Shown in pieces: positions 37,590-50,400 of a stretch of 64,000 nucleotides of DNA (the first letter of the stretch is position 1; every line of letters starts with the position of its first letter). The DNA lies in NCBI GenBank assembly GCA_003024785.1, contig PUQB01000576.1:95642-159641 (forward strand). The letters run 5' to 3'. Under the pieces are notes generated by a model. The model had not been told where the DNA came from. It saw only the letters and a list, made by a program, of their open reading frames with translations, and ran no database searches. Source of the DNA: Selaginella tamariscina. Its lineage: Eukaryota > Streptophyta > Lycopodiopsida > Selaginellales > Selaginellaceae. The position numbers and the translations under genes are program-made.

Positions 37590-37775
37590 ATTGGTTGTGC
37601 TTTGTTGTTGGTTGCAGGTATGTCTTGGATTACCCTGTGCGAGTCTATCCATTTTCTTGGTCTCTATTATAGTACTTGGCCATATCCCTCATGAGACATT
37701 GTTATCACTGGTTTATTGGGTAGCTTTGTCTTGAAACAGTCCTACAAAGGACAATGAAAAAGCCATCTCTGCTTA
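37590..37775 (+). repeat. direct repeat, copy B
   Basis: The counterpart of 32290-32475, with the same blocks in the same order, from GTTGTTGGTTGCAGGTATGTC to GACAATGAAAAAGCCATC. Confidence 0.55.
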
Positions 37776-38219
37776 AACTAGGTACGCTCCGGATTACCTT
37801 GTGAGTATGTTTGATAGTTTCTGTTGAGAAAACCAGACTGTGTTATTTAATGGGACGCCGTTATCACCGGGTAAAACCGGCCGGCTTGACGGTTTGATGT
37901 TGTCTTGTACTGGACTCTGACTAACTGATCCTGCTTTCCAAAAATGGCCCACTTGGAACTCAAGTTCCACTGTCGGGGTTCACTAAAGCAACCCTGACAC
38001 CTTGACTATTTAAAGTTGAGAATTGGTCGAGGGTTAACCCGATCTCTAATCATTCACTTTACTTATTAGTCTTTTGCCCTTATACCCAAGTTATATGAAC
38101 AATTTACACATTAGTATCGTTGCGAGCCTCCACCAGAGTTTCCTTTGGCTTCGCCTTGCTCAAGCATAGTTCACCATCTTTCAAGTCTCAACACTCAAAC
38201 CTTTCATAGAAGATCAAGG

Positions 38220-38966
38220 TCAATATGTGGTGGGGATCCCACAAATCAATGTCCTTGCACCTGCTGAGTTTGACACCCATAGATGCACATACATGTTAAA
38301 CTCCTTGGTCTGTGTTTCAAGACAAATTGGATAGAATGCCCAAGGCACCAGGGTTTGGGGTGTGCATGCGCTTTTGCACCACCAACAAGGGTGCAGGCCC
38401 CAATCCACAGGGCCAACCACAACATCAACTGCGCTGAGGCCCACAATCATTATCCTGTAGATGTCCCCCATGCTAACAAGGTGCTCTGAATTGGTTGGCG
38501 GATCAGCGGTCATCCAATCATTCCATACACAACCAGAGGGCACACAAAGCATCCATTTGCTTCTCCCCAACAATTTCAAGCACTCTTTAACTCTCTATTC
38601 AAAGTCCTTTTCATCTTTCTCTCATGGTACTTGTGCGCTATTTGTCTCTCACCAGTATTTAGCCTTGGATGGAGTTTACCACCTAATTAAGGTTGCATTC
38701 CCAAGCAATCTAACTCATTGAAAGAGTCTCATCACATAATAGGGTCCGGGTTGAACAGGGCTCTCACCCTCTCCAATGTCTCTTTCTAGGGAACCTAAGC
38801 CTGGTTTACTACAGAGGACCCTTCTCCAAACAACAATTTGAGGCACAGTTTTCAAGCTAGCTATTTCTAGTTTGCTTGCCACTCCTAGGGAAATCCTTGT
38901 TAGTTTCTTTCCTCTGCTTAGTGATATGCTTAAACTCAATAGGTAGTTCTATTTGACCTGAGGTCT
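38220..38966 (-). pseudogene. 26S rRNA 5' region, decayed copy
   Basis: Read on the minus strand this is the first ~750 nt of plant 26S rRNA. On the plus strand one sees GATATGCTTAAACTCA, CCTTGTTAGTTTCTTTCCTC, GGGCTCTCACCCTCTCC, GTATTTAGCCTTGGATGGA, CAACAATTTCAAGCACTC and TTAACTCTCTATTCAAAG. Most differences from the functional rRNA are C-to-T or G-to-A, largely at former CG sites. Frames crossing it are spurious. Confidence 0.85.
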
Positions 38967-39137
38967 GGAACAGAGCTGTGCAAGCACCACAAGTCACACC
39001 AAGACTAGAGCACCCGATGCTTGAACTTGATACTTCAGTAGCAAGTGTCGACATGGAACCCTGTATGCAATGGAGCTGACTAGGAAAGAATGCCACTAAC
39101 GGCCAAATCCACCCTACGAGGGGTAGCTTGGGGAGTA

Positions 39138-39288
39138 GGATGCTCATGCAGGCACGCCCTCGAACAAGCCTCGAGCACAAGTTACATTCACGACAATTCG
39201 CAAAAATTATGCATTTCACACCATGTATTGCATTTTGTTGCACTCTTCATTGCTGCAAGAGTCGAGATATCCATTGCTAAGAGTATCA
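39138..39288 (-). pseudogene. 5.8S rRNA, decayed copy
   Basis: The plus strand shows the reverse complement of 5.8S in order: GGCACGCCCTCG, GCCTCGAGCACAAGTT, ATTTCACACCATGTATTGCATTTTG, CTCTTCATTG and GAGTCGAGATATCCATTGC. ITS2 remnants fill 38967-39137 and ITS1 remnants fill 39289-39522. Confidence 0.85.
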
Positions 39289-39522
39289 TATTTGAATTTG
39301 GTTTCACACAAAGGAACTACAAAGCCCTACTTCAACAAAACGGCCTCAATAATGCATGCCCCACCTTAGAGGGAAGAAGGACACAGAAGGAGGAGGCACC
39401 TGAGAAGGGCACTAGACGGGTAGAGAACCACCCCATGCCCCACTAGCCATGCCTCCAAATGTGGCCGCTCACTAGACATACAATATAGTTGTTCTCGTTT
39501 GTCTACACGAATGCGTGTGTCA

Positions 39523-40752
39523 AATGATCCTTCCGTAGGTTCACCTACGAAAACCTTGTTATGACTTCTCCTTTAAATGATAAGGTTAAGTGAACTTCTT
39601 GCATCATCACCAATGGCAAACCACCAACATCGCTACAATCCGAACACTTTATCAGACCATTCAATCAAGAGGAGCAATGGGTAGTGTGTACAAAGGGCAG
39701 GGACATAGTCAACCGAGCTAAAGACTCGCACTTGTTAGGAATTCCTCATTGAAGATCAATAATTGCAATGATTTATCCCCATCATGATGAAATTTTGAAG
39801 ATTACTCAGGCCTTTCAGCCAAGGCATGCACTTGTTGAATTCATCAATGTAGCATGCATGTGACTCAAAACATCTAAGGGGCATCACAGACCTATTATTG
39901 CCTCAAACTTCCATTTGTTGGGAGAATAGCCCCTTTAAGAAGATGGTCGCAAAGGCAAACCTTCATGTAGCTAGTTAACAAGCTGAGGTCTCATTCGTTA
40001 ACGGAATTAACTAGACAAATCACTCCACCAATTAAGAACAACCATGCACCACCACCCATAGAATCTAGAAAGAGCTCTCAATCTATTAATCCTTACTATA
40101 TATGGACCTGGTAAGTTTTCTTGTGTTGAGTCAAATTAAGTTGTAGGCTCTACTTCTCAGTGGTGCCCTTTAAGTTTTAGCCTTGCAACCATACTCCCCT
40201 TGAAACCCAAACACTTCGATTTCTCATGAGGTACTGCAGAGTCATCCAAATAACATCCGCCAATCTCTAACTGGCATCGTTTATGGTTGAGACTAGGGTG
40301 GTATATGATCGTCTTTGAGCCCCAACTTTCATTCTTAATTATAAAAACATCCTTGGCAAATAATTTCATCTTCCATAAATCCAAGAATTTCACCTCTAAC
40401 AACAAAGTATGAATTCCCCTAACTATCCTTCTTAATCATTACTCCCATCTCGAAGTTCAACATTCCATGCTAATGTATTTAGAGCAATTGCCTATTTTGA
40501 GCACTCAAATTTTTCAAAATAGCATCACTGACTTTATGCCCTACCTAGTGAAGGCTCCCTGAGTAAAAAGAGTGGAGCCACTAATGCACACCCACAAGGG
40601 TAGACTACTCACCCCACCCCAAGATCCAACTATGAGCTTTTTAATTGCAACAACTTTGATATATGCTATTGGAGTTGGAATTACCATGGCTGCTGGCACT
40701 ATACTTGCCCTTCAATGGATCCTCATTAAGAGATTTAGATTGTACTCATTTC
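39523..40752 (-). pseudogene. 18S rRNA 3' two-thirds, decayed copy
   Basis: The exact 3' terminus of 18S is visible at 39523 (AATGATCCTTCC), followed by GTAGGTTCACCTACG, GTGTGTACAAAGGGCAGGGAC, GGAATTCCTCATTGAAGA, GCATCACAGACCTATTATTGCC, CTCGTTCGTTAACGGAATTAA-like text, CATCGTTTATGGTTGAGACTA and ATTTAGATTGTACTCATT. The copy covers about 1230 of ~1810 nt and lacks the 5' third. Small internal deletions and many C-to-T type changes show it is non-functional. An apparent 62-codon frame at 40572-40760 lies within this rRNA copy and is not a gene. Confidence 0.9.
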
Positions 40753-40993
40753 TGTCATAGTTTTAACTTGGTGGTTGACTACCTGGGTAAAGATTGTGGG
40801 ATATGTAGGATATGTGGGTAAAAGACCCAAGCAGACCAGGGTCATCACGACCAGGGGCCCTTTTATAAACACCAATTGGCCCTTTGCCTAACTGGCATAA
40901 GGAGAGAGGGAAAGGTTGTGACAATTTCAATTACCAAACTTGTATAAGCCTGATATTGCTATTTATTGTCACTACTTTCTCATGTTGGGATTG

Positions 40994-41569
40994 TGTCACA
41001 ACCCGATACAGGATACAGATGCAGGATACAGGATTCGGATACAGGATACAGGATGCAGGATTTCGGATACAGGATACGGGTTACAGGATATGCCTGCAGG
41101 ATATTCCTACAGGATATACCTATAGGATATTCCTATAGGATATGCCTATAGGATATGCTACAGGATATGCCTAGAGGATAAGGGACACTATTCTTAGCTC
41201 ATGACTAGATTAGACTCATGACTAGATTAGCTTGGAGTTGTGAGCATAAAAGCTCCGACCTAATTGTTGTACAATCAGTTACTATCAACACCAGTCATTC
41301 TACGATTATTCTTGTTCTTGTTCTTGTCTTGTTCTTGTCTTACTCTTTGCCTCCTGCTCCTGTCTTGCTCCGGATCCTGTTGTTCCTGTCTTGTTCCTGG
41401 ATCCGTCTGCGCTTCCTGTCTTGCTCCGGATCCTATCCTGATCCTGTCCTGCTCCTGGATCCGTCCTGTTCCTATTCCTAGTTCCTGTCCTGCTCTCGGT
41501 CCTGTTCCTGAGTCAAGCCTTCCTGTTCTGGAATCCTACTCTTCCTGGTTCCTGGATCGTGGCTTGACA
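40994..41569 (+). repeat. 5' LTR of the older chromovirus
   Basis: About 576 bp. The first ~170 bp are tandem ACAGGATA/TAGGATAT words and the last ~250 bp are tandem TCCTGT/CTTGTTC words. A TATA-like GAGCATAAAAGC lies in the middle, near 41242. Confidence 0.85.
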
Positions 41570-44500
41570 GTTTGATAGTAACTGCTTTCATAGCTCTTCG
41601 TTTCCAGCTACTTTTTTTTCCTTGATTCTTTTCCTTCGTTTTTCTCCTTTCTTTCTTTCATAAGATCATGGCTGATTTTGAGCACTTTCAACGCGAGCAC
41701 CAAATGTTGCTTCATGAGCTGGCCACTTTGCGCCAAGTGGTCACCGATCTGCAAGGCTCCACCCATGCGGCACATGCAGCTGCTGATGCATCCTCCAAGG
41801 CTGCTGCGCAGGCTCTCTCTCAGGCATCGGTGGTTCCTTCTTCATCGAACTTTTCTCCGGAGCCGAAGATCAGCATGCCAGAGAAGTTCAGTGGCAACCG
41901 TGCCGATTTCCAAGGTTTCCTGAATCAGATCCGGCTCTTGATCCGCATGCAACCACGCCGCTACTCGACGGATGCACAAAAGGTTGGCCTTTTGGCATCC
42001 TTACTAAGTGGATCTCCACGAGCTTGGGTTGCCCCTTGCTGGAGCGTGACGACCCATTGATGGAAGACTTTGAAGGTTTCGTGGCTGCCTTTGAAGCCTG
42101 TTTTGGAGATCCTGATAAGTACCGTTCTGCATGCACAAGTTACGGAAGCTCACACAAGGATCCAGACCAGCTTCCGTTTATGCATCCGAATTTCAGCAAT
42201 TGTGCACGAACATTCCATGGGACGAGACTGCATTGATCGAACACTTCCGTTTTGGGCTGAGGGATGATGTGAAGGACCTTCTCCTTACATTACCGGATGC
42301 TCAAACGTTAGCGGAGATCATGCAACAGGCCGTTCGCTGCGACAACCGTTTGTTCGAGCGCCGTCAGGAAAAATTCCGTCAGCAGTTCCTGCCAACCAAT
42401 CCTGTAGCCGTAGCACATGTTCCTACGACACCTTCTGGAGCAGTTCCTATGGAGGTTAACAAATCCAAGCGTGGCCCACTTTCAACTGCTGAGAAGCAAC
42501 GTCGTCGGGGTGAGAACCTATGCTTGTATTGTGGTGCAGCAGGACACAAGGTGGCGGAATGTCCTAATAAAGCCAGAAAGTTCAAGACGCGTGAAGCCGA
42601 AGCTGAAGTTCAGTCGGAAAACTTCAATGTCCACTTCGTCTAGGAGCCGCGAAGTTGGACGTAGGTGCAGGCTCCATTGGTGCTGCTCATACCATTCCAT
42701 CACTCAAGTTTCCTGTACACATTCGCCTCAATAATCGAGAGCTCAAGGAGTTTGCCCTGTTAGACACTGGTGCAAATGCATGTTTCATGGATGACACTTT
42801 TGCAGCTCAGCATGGCATTCCGGTGGTGAAGTTGAAGCGTGCAGTTCCTGTAGAGGTGGCCGATGGTCGTTTGATTGCTTCTGGCGCAGTTACCCACGCT
42901 ACCACACCTCTCTCTTGCATCATGGTCATTCAACTGTTCGATTTCCTTCAACTTGATCAAGACTCGGTCGACTCCCATCATTTTTGGCATGCCATGGTTC
43001 GTTGTTGCAAATCCGCAGATCGACTGGAGGTCTAGGACGCTCACGTTTTCCTCTCCAGCAGCCAGGATCAATCCTGTACCTTCCTGCGTGCAGGATACAT
43101 CCTTGGTGTCTGAGGCAGTACAAGCTACAGGATTGACCGTGCCTGTTCCTGTACCAGTGTTGAAGACTCTTCCTCGACAGGATTCACCTCATGTCAGTTC
43201 CTCAGCACATCCGCAGGTTCTCTCCACTCCTGTAAGTTTGCGGATTCCTGTACAGGGTTCTTCCAATCCTGTATCAGTGTCGAAGGTTCCTCCTCAACAG
43301 GATCCACCTCCTGTTGGTTCGTCAGCACACTCACAGGCTTCCCTCACTCCTGTGCAACCACGGACTTCTGTACAGGATTCTTCCAATCCTGTACACTCGT
43401 CAACATCCACACAGGTTTCTCCCAATCCTGCCTCCTTTTGTTACTCTGCTCTGTTCCACCCCCCAAGATCCTTCCTCTTTTTCAGTCACAGCTCCCTCCT
43501 TCTCCTCTCCGAGTTCTTACCACTACCATGCATGAACTTACCACTGATCCTGCTCCTTTCCACCTTTTTGCCTTTCAAGTAACTCCTACGTCCTCTTCTA
43601 CCTTTCCTGTGTCTGACTCTCCTGTTTCAACTCCTTCGCCTACTCCTTTCCTTCTCCTCCTTCTTCTTACCATCCAAGTACCACGACTTTAAGGGACGTT
43701 TTTGACAAGCACAAGGCTACAGTTCTTCCTGTTCACAGGTCCTACGACTGTCCTATTGATCTTGCAGAAGGAAAGACTCCACCGTTCGGACCGATTTACG
43801 CATTGTCACCCACAGAGTTGGAGGTTCTTCGCCAGTACATCGAGGACAACTTGGCATCCGGCTTCATTCGTCACTCAAAGTCCCCTGCAGGAGCGCCTAT
43901 CTTCTTTGTCAAGAAGAAGGATGGGAGCTTACGTTTGGTTGTGGACTACAGGGGTTTGAATCAAGTACCATTCGGAATCGGTACCCGTTGCCATTGATCC
44001 CGGAACTTCTCGATCGGCTGCGAGGAGCAAAGGTGTTCACGAAGATCGACTTACGAGGGGCCTACAACCTTGTACGGATTCGTCCGGCGATGAGTGGAAG
44101 ACTGCCTTTCGTACAAGGTATGGACACTTCGAGTACACGGTGATGCCTTTCGGCCTTACCAATGCCCCAGCCGTGTTCCAACACATGGTGAACGACATCT
44201 TTCGTGACTTCTTGGACCAGTTTGTGGTGATCTACCTCGACGACATTTTGATTTTCTCCAAGGACCAGGCGGCACATGACAAGCATGTACGATTGGTTCT
44301 ACAGCGGCTTCGCGAGCATGGCTGTATGCGAAGTTGGAGAAGTGTTTTTTCGATAGGGATTCTGTGGAGTTCTTGGGCTACATCGTCTCTCCTGCTGGCG
44401 TTTCCATGGACATGCACAAGGTGAAGACCATCGTGGAGTGGGAGAGGCCCAAGTCTGTACGAGATGTACAATGTTTCCTTGGCTTTGCAAACTTCTACAG

Positions 44501-46637
44501 GCGGTTCATACAGGACTTCTCCAAGCGTGTACTTCCACTCACGGAACTCACCAAGCGCACAGAGGTTTTCTCTTGGTCCGACAAGGCGGAACATGCATTC
44601 ACAACACTCAAGGACACCTTCACGACAGCTCCGATTTTAGCACATCCTGATCCTTCTCGTCCTTTCTTCGTTGAAGCAGATGCCTCGGATTTTGCAGTAG
44701 GATCCGTCCTATCACAAGTTGGAGAAGACAAGTTGCTTCATCCTGTAGCTTTTCACTCTCGTAAGTTCCTTCGGCGGAGATCAATTACGAGATTCATGAC
44801 AAGGAACTCAAGGCCATTGTGGATTCGTTGAGGAGTGGCGGCATTTCCTGGAAGGTGCTGCACATCCTGTACAAGTTCTTACGGATCACAAGAACCTGGA
44901 GTATTTTCAAACGGCTCGAGTTCTCAGTCGGCGACAGGCTAGGTGGGCGGAGTTCCTATCACGTTTTGATTTCGTCATCGTCTACAGGCCCGGTTTTCGG
45001 AATGGCAAGGCGGACGCATTGTCTAGGCGCTCTTACCTTGCACCGGTCCCAGGCGATCCTGCATATGACTGTCAAAGACAAGTGTTGTTGGGTCCTGATC
45101 GATTCCGGCTTGCGGCACTACAGGTTCATCAGGCTCCAGCAGATTCAACACTTCTACAGGACATCCGTTCGCAGTTGGCTACAGACGACTTGGCAAGAAT
45201 GTGTTCTCACACATTCATCCTGACATTGCAAGCTCCTCTTCCTCCAGTTCCCGTTCAGACTACACTGTTTGCCATACAGGATGGACTCCTGTACCGGGAA
45301 GGTCTCCTGTACGTTCCTGTTGGTGTTTGCAGGACTCGTGTGGTACAGGATTGTCATGATACCCCGGCTACAGGACATTTTGGTGTGGCCAAGACAGTTG
45401 AGTTGGTGACTCGCAACTATTGGTGGCCTGGGTTGCGAGGTTTTGTGGAAAGGTTTGTACGGAGTTGTGACACCTGCAACAGGTCGAAGATGCCTCGTCA
45501 TGCCCTTCTGGTCTTCTTCGTCCTCTTCCTGTTCCTTCTGCTCCTTGGAGATCCATTTCTATGGATTTCCTCACAGATCTTCCTCCTTCTCGTGGATTTG
45601 ATGCAGTTCTTGTGGTGGTTGACCGTTTCACCAAACAGGCTCATTTTCCTACCATGTAACAAGACTGCTACAGGCCAGACAACTGCTGAGTTGGTGATCC
45701 GCGAGGTGTTCCGACATCATGGTCTTCCTGAGAGCATTGTTTCCGATCGAGGTCCACAATTCATGTCCAAGTTTTGGCGAGAGCTTCTTCGGAGTCTACA
45801 GGTTAAAGCGGATCTTTCTTCAGGATATCACCCACAAACGATGGGCAGTCCGAACGCACAATTCAGACCTTAGAACAGTATCTTCGTTGCTTCATCAGTT
45901 ACCAGCAGGACAACTGGTTGGACCTTCTTCCAATGGCGGAGTTTGCCTACAACAACTCCTTCACGCATCTACAGGACAGACACCTTTCTTTGCTCTTACA
46001 GGCCACCATCCACGTTTTGACTTTGCTCCTCCGCTTCTCCTTCTTCCGCTCCTGCAGTACAGGATCGTCTTCAGCATCTTCGGCAGGTACAGGATGATCT
46101 CCAGGTTCATCTTCAGCAGGCACAGGAACGATACAAGCATCATGCTGATGCTCACCGTCGGCACCTGCATACAAGATTGGTGATCTCGTGTGGCTTCTTC
46201 GTCGACACATTCGCACCAACAGGCCTTCTTCTAAGTTGGATTTTCAACGATTGGGCCCTTACAGGATCGTGGCGGAGGTAAATCCTGTAGCTTTCCGACT
46301 CGAGTTACCATCCACGGTGAAACTTCATCCTGTGTTTCACACCTCTTGTTGGAGCCGTATCATCCTTCTTCTCTTCCGGTCGCGTTTCTTCTCCTCCCCC
46401 TCCTGTGGTCATTGACACTGAACCTGAGTACGAAGTTGCAGCCATCCTTGACTCTCGTCTTCATCGTCACCAACTCCAATACTTGGTGGATTGGAAAGGG
46501 TACCTGCCTACTGATCGCACTTGGGAACCTGCATCCAACTTACTCCATGCTTCTTCCAAGGTTGCTGCCTTCCATCGGCATTATCCTGCTAAACCAGGTC
46601 CCAAGACTCGTGGAACTCGTCTTTAGGGAGGAGGTGC

Positions 46638-47003
46638 TGTCACGACCCGATACAGAATACAGGATTCCGGATACAGGACATGGTTGCAGGACTTTCCTAC
46701 AGGATTCCGGATACAGGATATGGGTTGCAGGATTTCCTACAGGATATTCCTACCAGGATTCCGGACACAGGATTCGGTTGCAGGTAGGATATTCCTACAG
46801 GATATGCCACAGGATATGCCTAGAGGATAAGGGACATGTGGACTCATCTTAGCCTCTGCATGCATGCAATCACTTTTGCATGCATGCAACCACTTTTGCA
46901 TCATGCCTAGATTAGCTCTTGGAGTTGTGAGCATAAAAGCTCCGACCTAATTGTTGTACAATCAGTTACTATTAACATTACTCTTACTACGATCAATCTC
47001 GTC
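46638..47003 (+). repeat. 3' LTR of the older chromovirus, first part
   Basis: It begins TGTCACGACCC and is cut at 47003 by the younger element. The remaining part lies at 53067-53285. The two parts together are about 585 bp, matching the 5' LTR length. Confidence 0.85.
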
Positions 47004-47493
47004 TGTCACGACCCGATACAGGATACAGGATACGACATACAGGATTCAGCCTACAGGATATGCGATACAGGATTTCGGCCCGCAGGATATTCCCACAGGA
47101 TTGCCACAGGATATTCCCGCAGGATATTCTCACAGGATATTCCCGCAGGATATTCCTACAGGATATTCCTATAGGATAAGGATGACCAAATTTTGGCTAG
47201 TGACTAGATTAGGCTCATGACCAGATTAGCTTGGAGTTGTGAGCATAAAAGCTCCGACCTAATTGTTGTACAATCAGTTACAATCAACACCAGTCATTCT
47301 ACGATTATTCTTGTTCCTTGTTCTTGTCTTACTCTTTGCCTCCTGCTCCTGTCTTGCTCCGGATCTGTCTTGTTCTTGATCCGTCCTGTTCCTGTTTCCT
47401 AGTTCCTGTCCTGCTCTCGGTCCTGTTCCTGAGTCAAGCCTTCATGTTCTCGGAATCCTACTTGCTTCCTGGTTCTTGGATCGTGGCTTGACA
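47004..47493 (+). repeat. 5' LTR of the younger chromovirus
   Basis: About 490 bp, TGTCACGACCC to GTGGCTTGACA, with the same ACAGGATA-rich head and TCCTGT-rich tail. Confidence 0.9.
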
Positions 47494-50400
47494 GTTTGAT
47501 GTAACTCCTTTCATAGCTCTTCGTTTCCCAGCTACCTTTTTTTTTTTTCCTTGATTCTTTTCCTTCGTTTTTCTCCTTTCTTTCTTTCATACGATCATGG
47601 CTGATTTTGAACACTTTCAACGCGAGCACCAAATGTTGCTTCATGAGCTGGCCACTTTGCGCCAAGTGGTCACCGATCTACAAGGCTCCACCCATGCGGC
47701 ACATGCAGCTGCTGATGCATCCTCCAAGGCTGCTGCGCAGGCTCTCTCTCAGGCATTCGGTGGTTCCTTCTTCATCAAACTTTTCTCCGGAGCGAAGATT
47801 AGCATGCCAGAGAAGTTCAAGTGGCAACCGTGCCGATTTCCAAGGTTTCCCTGAATCAGATCCGGCTCTTGATCCGCATGCAACCACGCCGCTACTCGAC
47901 GGATGCACAAAAGGTTGGCCTTTTGGCATCCTTACTAAGTGGATCTCCACGAGCTTGGGTTGCTCCCTTGCTGGACGTGACGACCCATTGATGGAAGATT
48001 TGAAGGTTTCGTGGCTGCCTTTGAAGCCTGCTTTGGAGATCCTGATAAGTACCGTTCTCTGCATGCACAAAGTTCGGAGGCTCACACAAGGATCCAGACC
48101 AGCTTCCATTTATGCATCCGAATTCCAGCAATTGTGCACGAACATTCCATGGGACGAGACTGCATTGATCGAACATTTCCGTTTTGGCTGAAGGACGACG
48201 TGAAGGACCTTCTCCTTACGTTACCGGATGCCCAAACGTTAGCGGAGATCATGCAACAGGCCGTTCGCTGCGACAACCGTTTGTTCGAGCGCCGTCAGGA
48301 AAAATTCCGTCAGCAGTTCCTGCCAGCCAACCCTGTAGCCGTAGCACATGTTCCTGCGACAACCTTCTGGAGTAGTTCCTATGGAGGTTAACAATTCCAA
48401 GCGTGGCCCACTTTCAACTGCTGAGAAACAACGTCGACGGGGTGAGAACCTATGCTTGTATTGTGGTGCAGCAGGACAAAGGTGGCGGAATGTCCTAATA
48501 AAGCCAGGAAGTTCAAGGCGCGTGAAGCCGAGCTGAAGTTCAGCCAGAAACTTCAATGTCCACTTCGTCAGGAGCCGCGAAAGTTGGACGTAGGTGCAGG
48601 CTCCATTGGTGCTACTCATACCATTCATCACTCAAGTTTCCTGTACACATTCGCCTCAATAATCGAGAGCTCAAGGAGTTTGCCCTGTTAGACACTGGTG
48701 CAAATGCATGTTTCATGGATGACACTTTTGCAGCTCAGCATGGCATTCCGGTGGTGAAGTTGAAGCATGCAATTCCTGTAGAGGTGACCGATGGTCGTTT
48801 GATTGCTTATGGCGCAGTTACCACGCTACCACACCTCTCTCTTGCAATCATGGTGCATTCAACTGTTCGATTTCCTTCAACCTGATCAAGAACTCGGTCG
48901 ACTCCCATCATTTTTGGCATGCCATGGTTCGTTGTTGCAAATCCGCAGATCGACTGGAGGTCTAGGACGCTCACGTTTTCCTCTCCACAGCCAGGATCAA
49001 CCCTGTACCTTCCTGCGTGCAGGATACATCCTTGGTGTCTGAGCAGTACAAGCTACAGGATTGACCGTGCCTGTTCCTGTACCAGTGTTGAAGACTCCTG
49101 CTCGACAGGATTCACCTCATGTCAGTTTCCTCAGCACATCCGCAGGCTTTCTCCACTCCTGTAAGTTTGCGGTGTCCTGTACAGGGTTCTTCCAATCCTG
49201 TATCAGTGTCGAAGGTTCCTCCTCAACAGGATCCACCTCCTGTTGATCATCAGCACATTCACAGGCTCTCCTCACTCCTGTGCATCCACGGACTTCTGTA
49301 CAGGATTCTTCCAATCCTGTACACTTGTCAACATCCACATCTGTTTCTTCCAATCCTGCTTCTTTTCATTACTCTGTTTCTATTCCACCCCCCAAGATCC
49401 TTCCTCTTTTTCAATCACAGCTCCTTCCTGCTCCTCTCCGAGTTCTTACCACTACCATGCATGAACTTACCACTGATCCTGCTCCTTTCCACCTTTTTGC
49501 CTTTCAAGTAACTCCTACGTCCTCTTCTACCTTTCTGTGTCTGACTCTCCTGTTTTTCAATCTCCTTCACCTACTCCTTCTCCTTTCCTCCTTCTTCTCT
49601 ACCATCCAAGTACCACGACTTTAAGGACGTTTTTGACAAGCACAAGGCTACAGTTCTTCCTGTTCACAGGTCCTACGACTGTCCTATTGATCTTGCAGAA
49701 GGAAAGACCCCACCGTTCGGACCGATTTACGCATTGTCACCCACAGAGTTGGAGGTTCTTCGCCAATACATCGAGGACAACTTGGCATCCGGCTTCATTC
49801 GTCACTCAAAGTCCCCTGCAGGAGCGCCAATCTTCTTTGTCAAGAAGAAGGATGGGAGCTTACGTTTGGTTGTGGACTACAGGGTTTGAATCAAGCTACC
49901 ATTCGGAATCGGTACCCGTTGCCATTGATCCCGGAACTTCTCGATCGGCTGCGAGAGCAAAGGTGTTCACGAAGATCGACTTACGAGGGGCCTACAACCT
50001 TGTACGATTCGTCCCGGCGATGAGTGGAAGACTGCCTTTCGTACAAGGTATGGACACTTCGAGTACACGTGATGCCTTTCGGCCTTACCAATGCCCCAGC
50101 CGTGTTCCAACATATGGTGAACGACATCTTTCGTGACTTCTTGGACCAGTTTTGTGGTGATTTACCTTGACGACATTTTGATTTTCTCCAAGGACCAGGC
50201 GGCACACGACAAGCATGTACGGTTGGTTCTACATCGGCTTCGTGAGCATGGCTTGTATGCGAAGTTGGAGAAGTGTTTTTTCGATAGGGATTCTGTGGAG
50301 TTCTTGGCTACATCGTCTCTCCTGCTGGCGTTTCCATGGACATGCACAAGGTGAAGACCATCGTGGAGTGGGAGAGGCCCAAGTCTGTACGAGATGTACA

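Noticed and set aside
38283-39446. Several 70-130-codon frames on both strands
   Set aside because: All fall within the 26S, ITS and 5.8S pseudogene block, so they are chance openings in former GC-rich rDNA.
40572-40760. A 62-codon plus-strand frame (MEPLMHTHKGRLLT...)
   Set aside because: It lies inside the decayed 18S rRNA copy on the other strand; its sequence follows rRNA, not a protein.
41100-41170. Short regular repeats that could be taken for a CRISPR-like array
   Set aside because: There are no unique spacers; the units are degenerate ACAGGATA words in a retrotransposon LTR of a plant genome.
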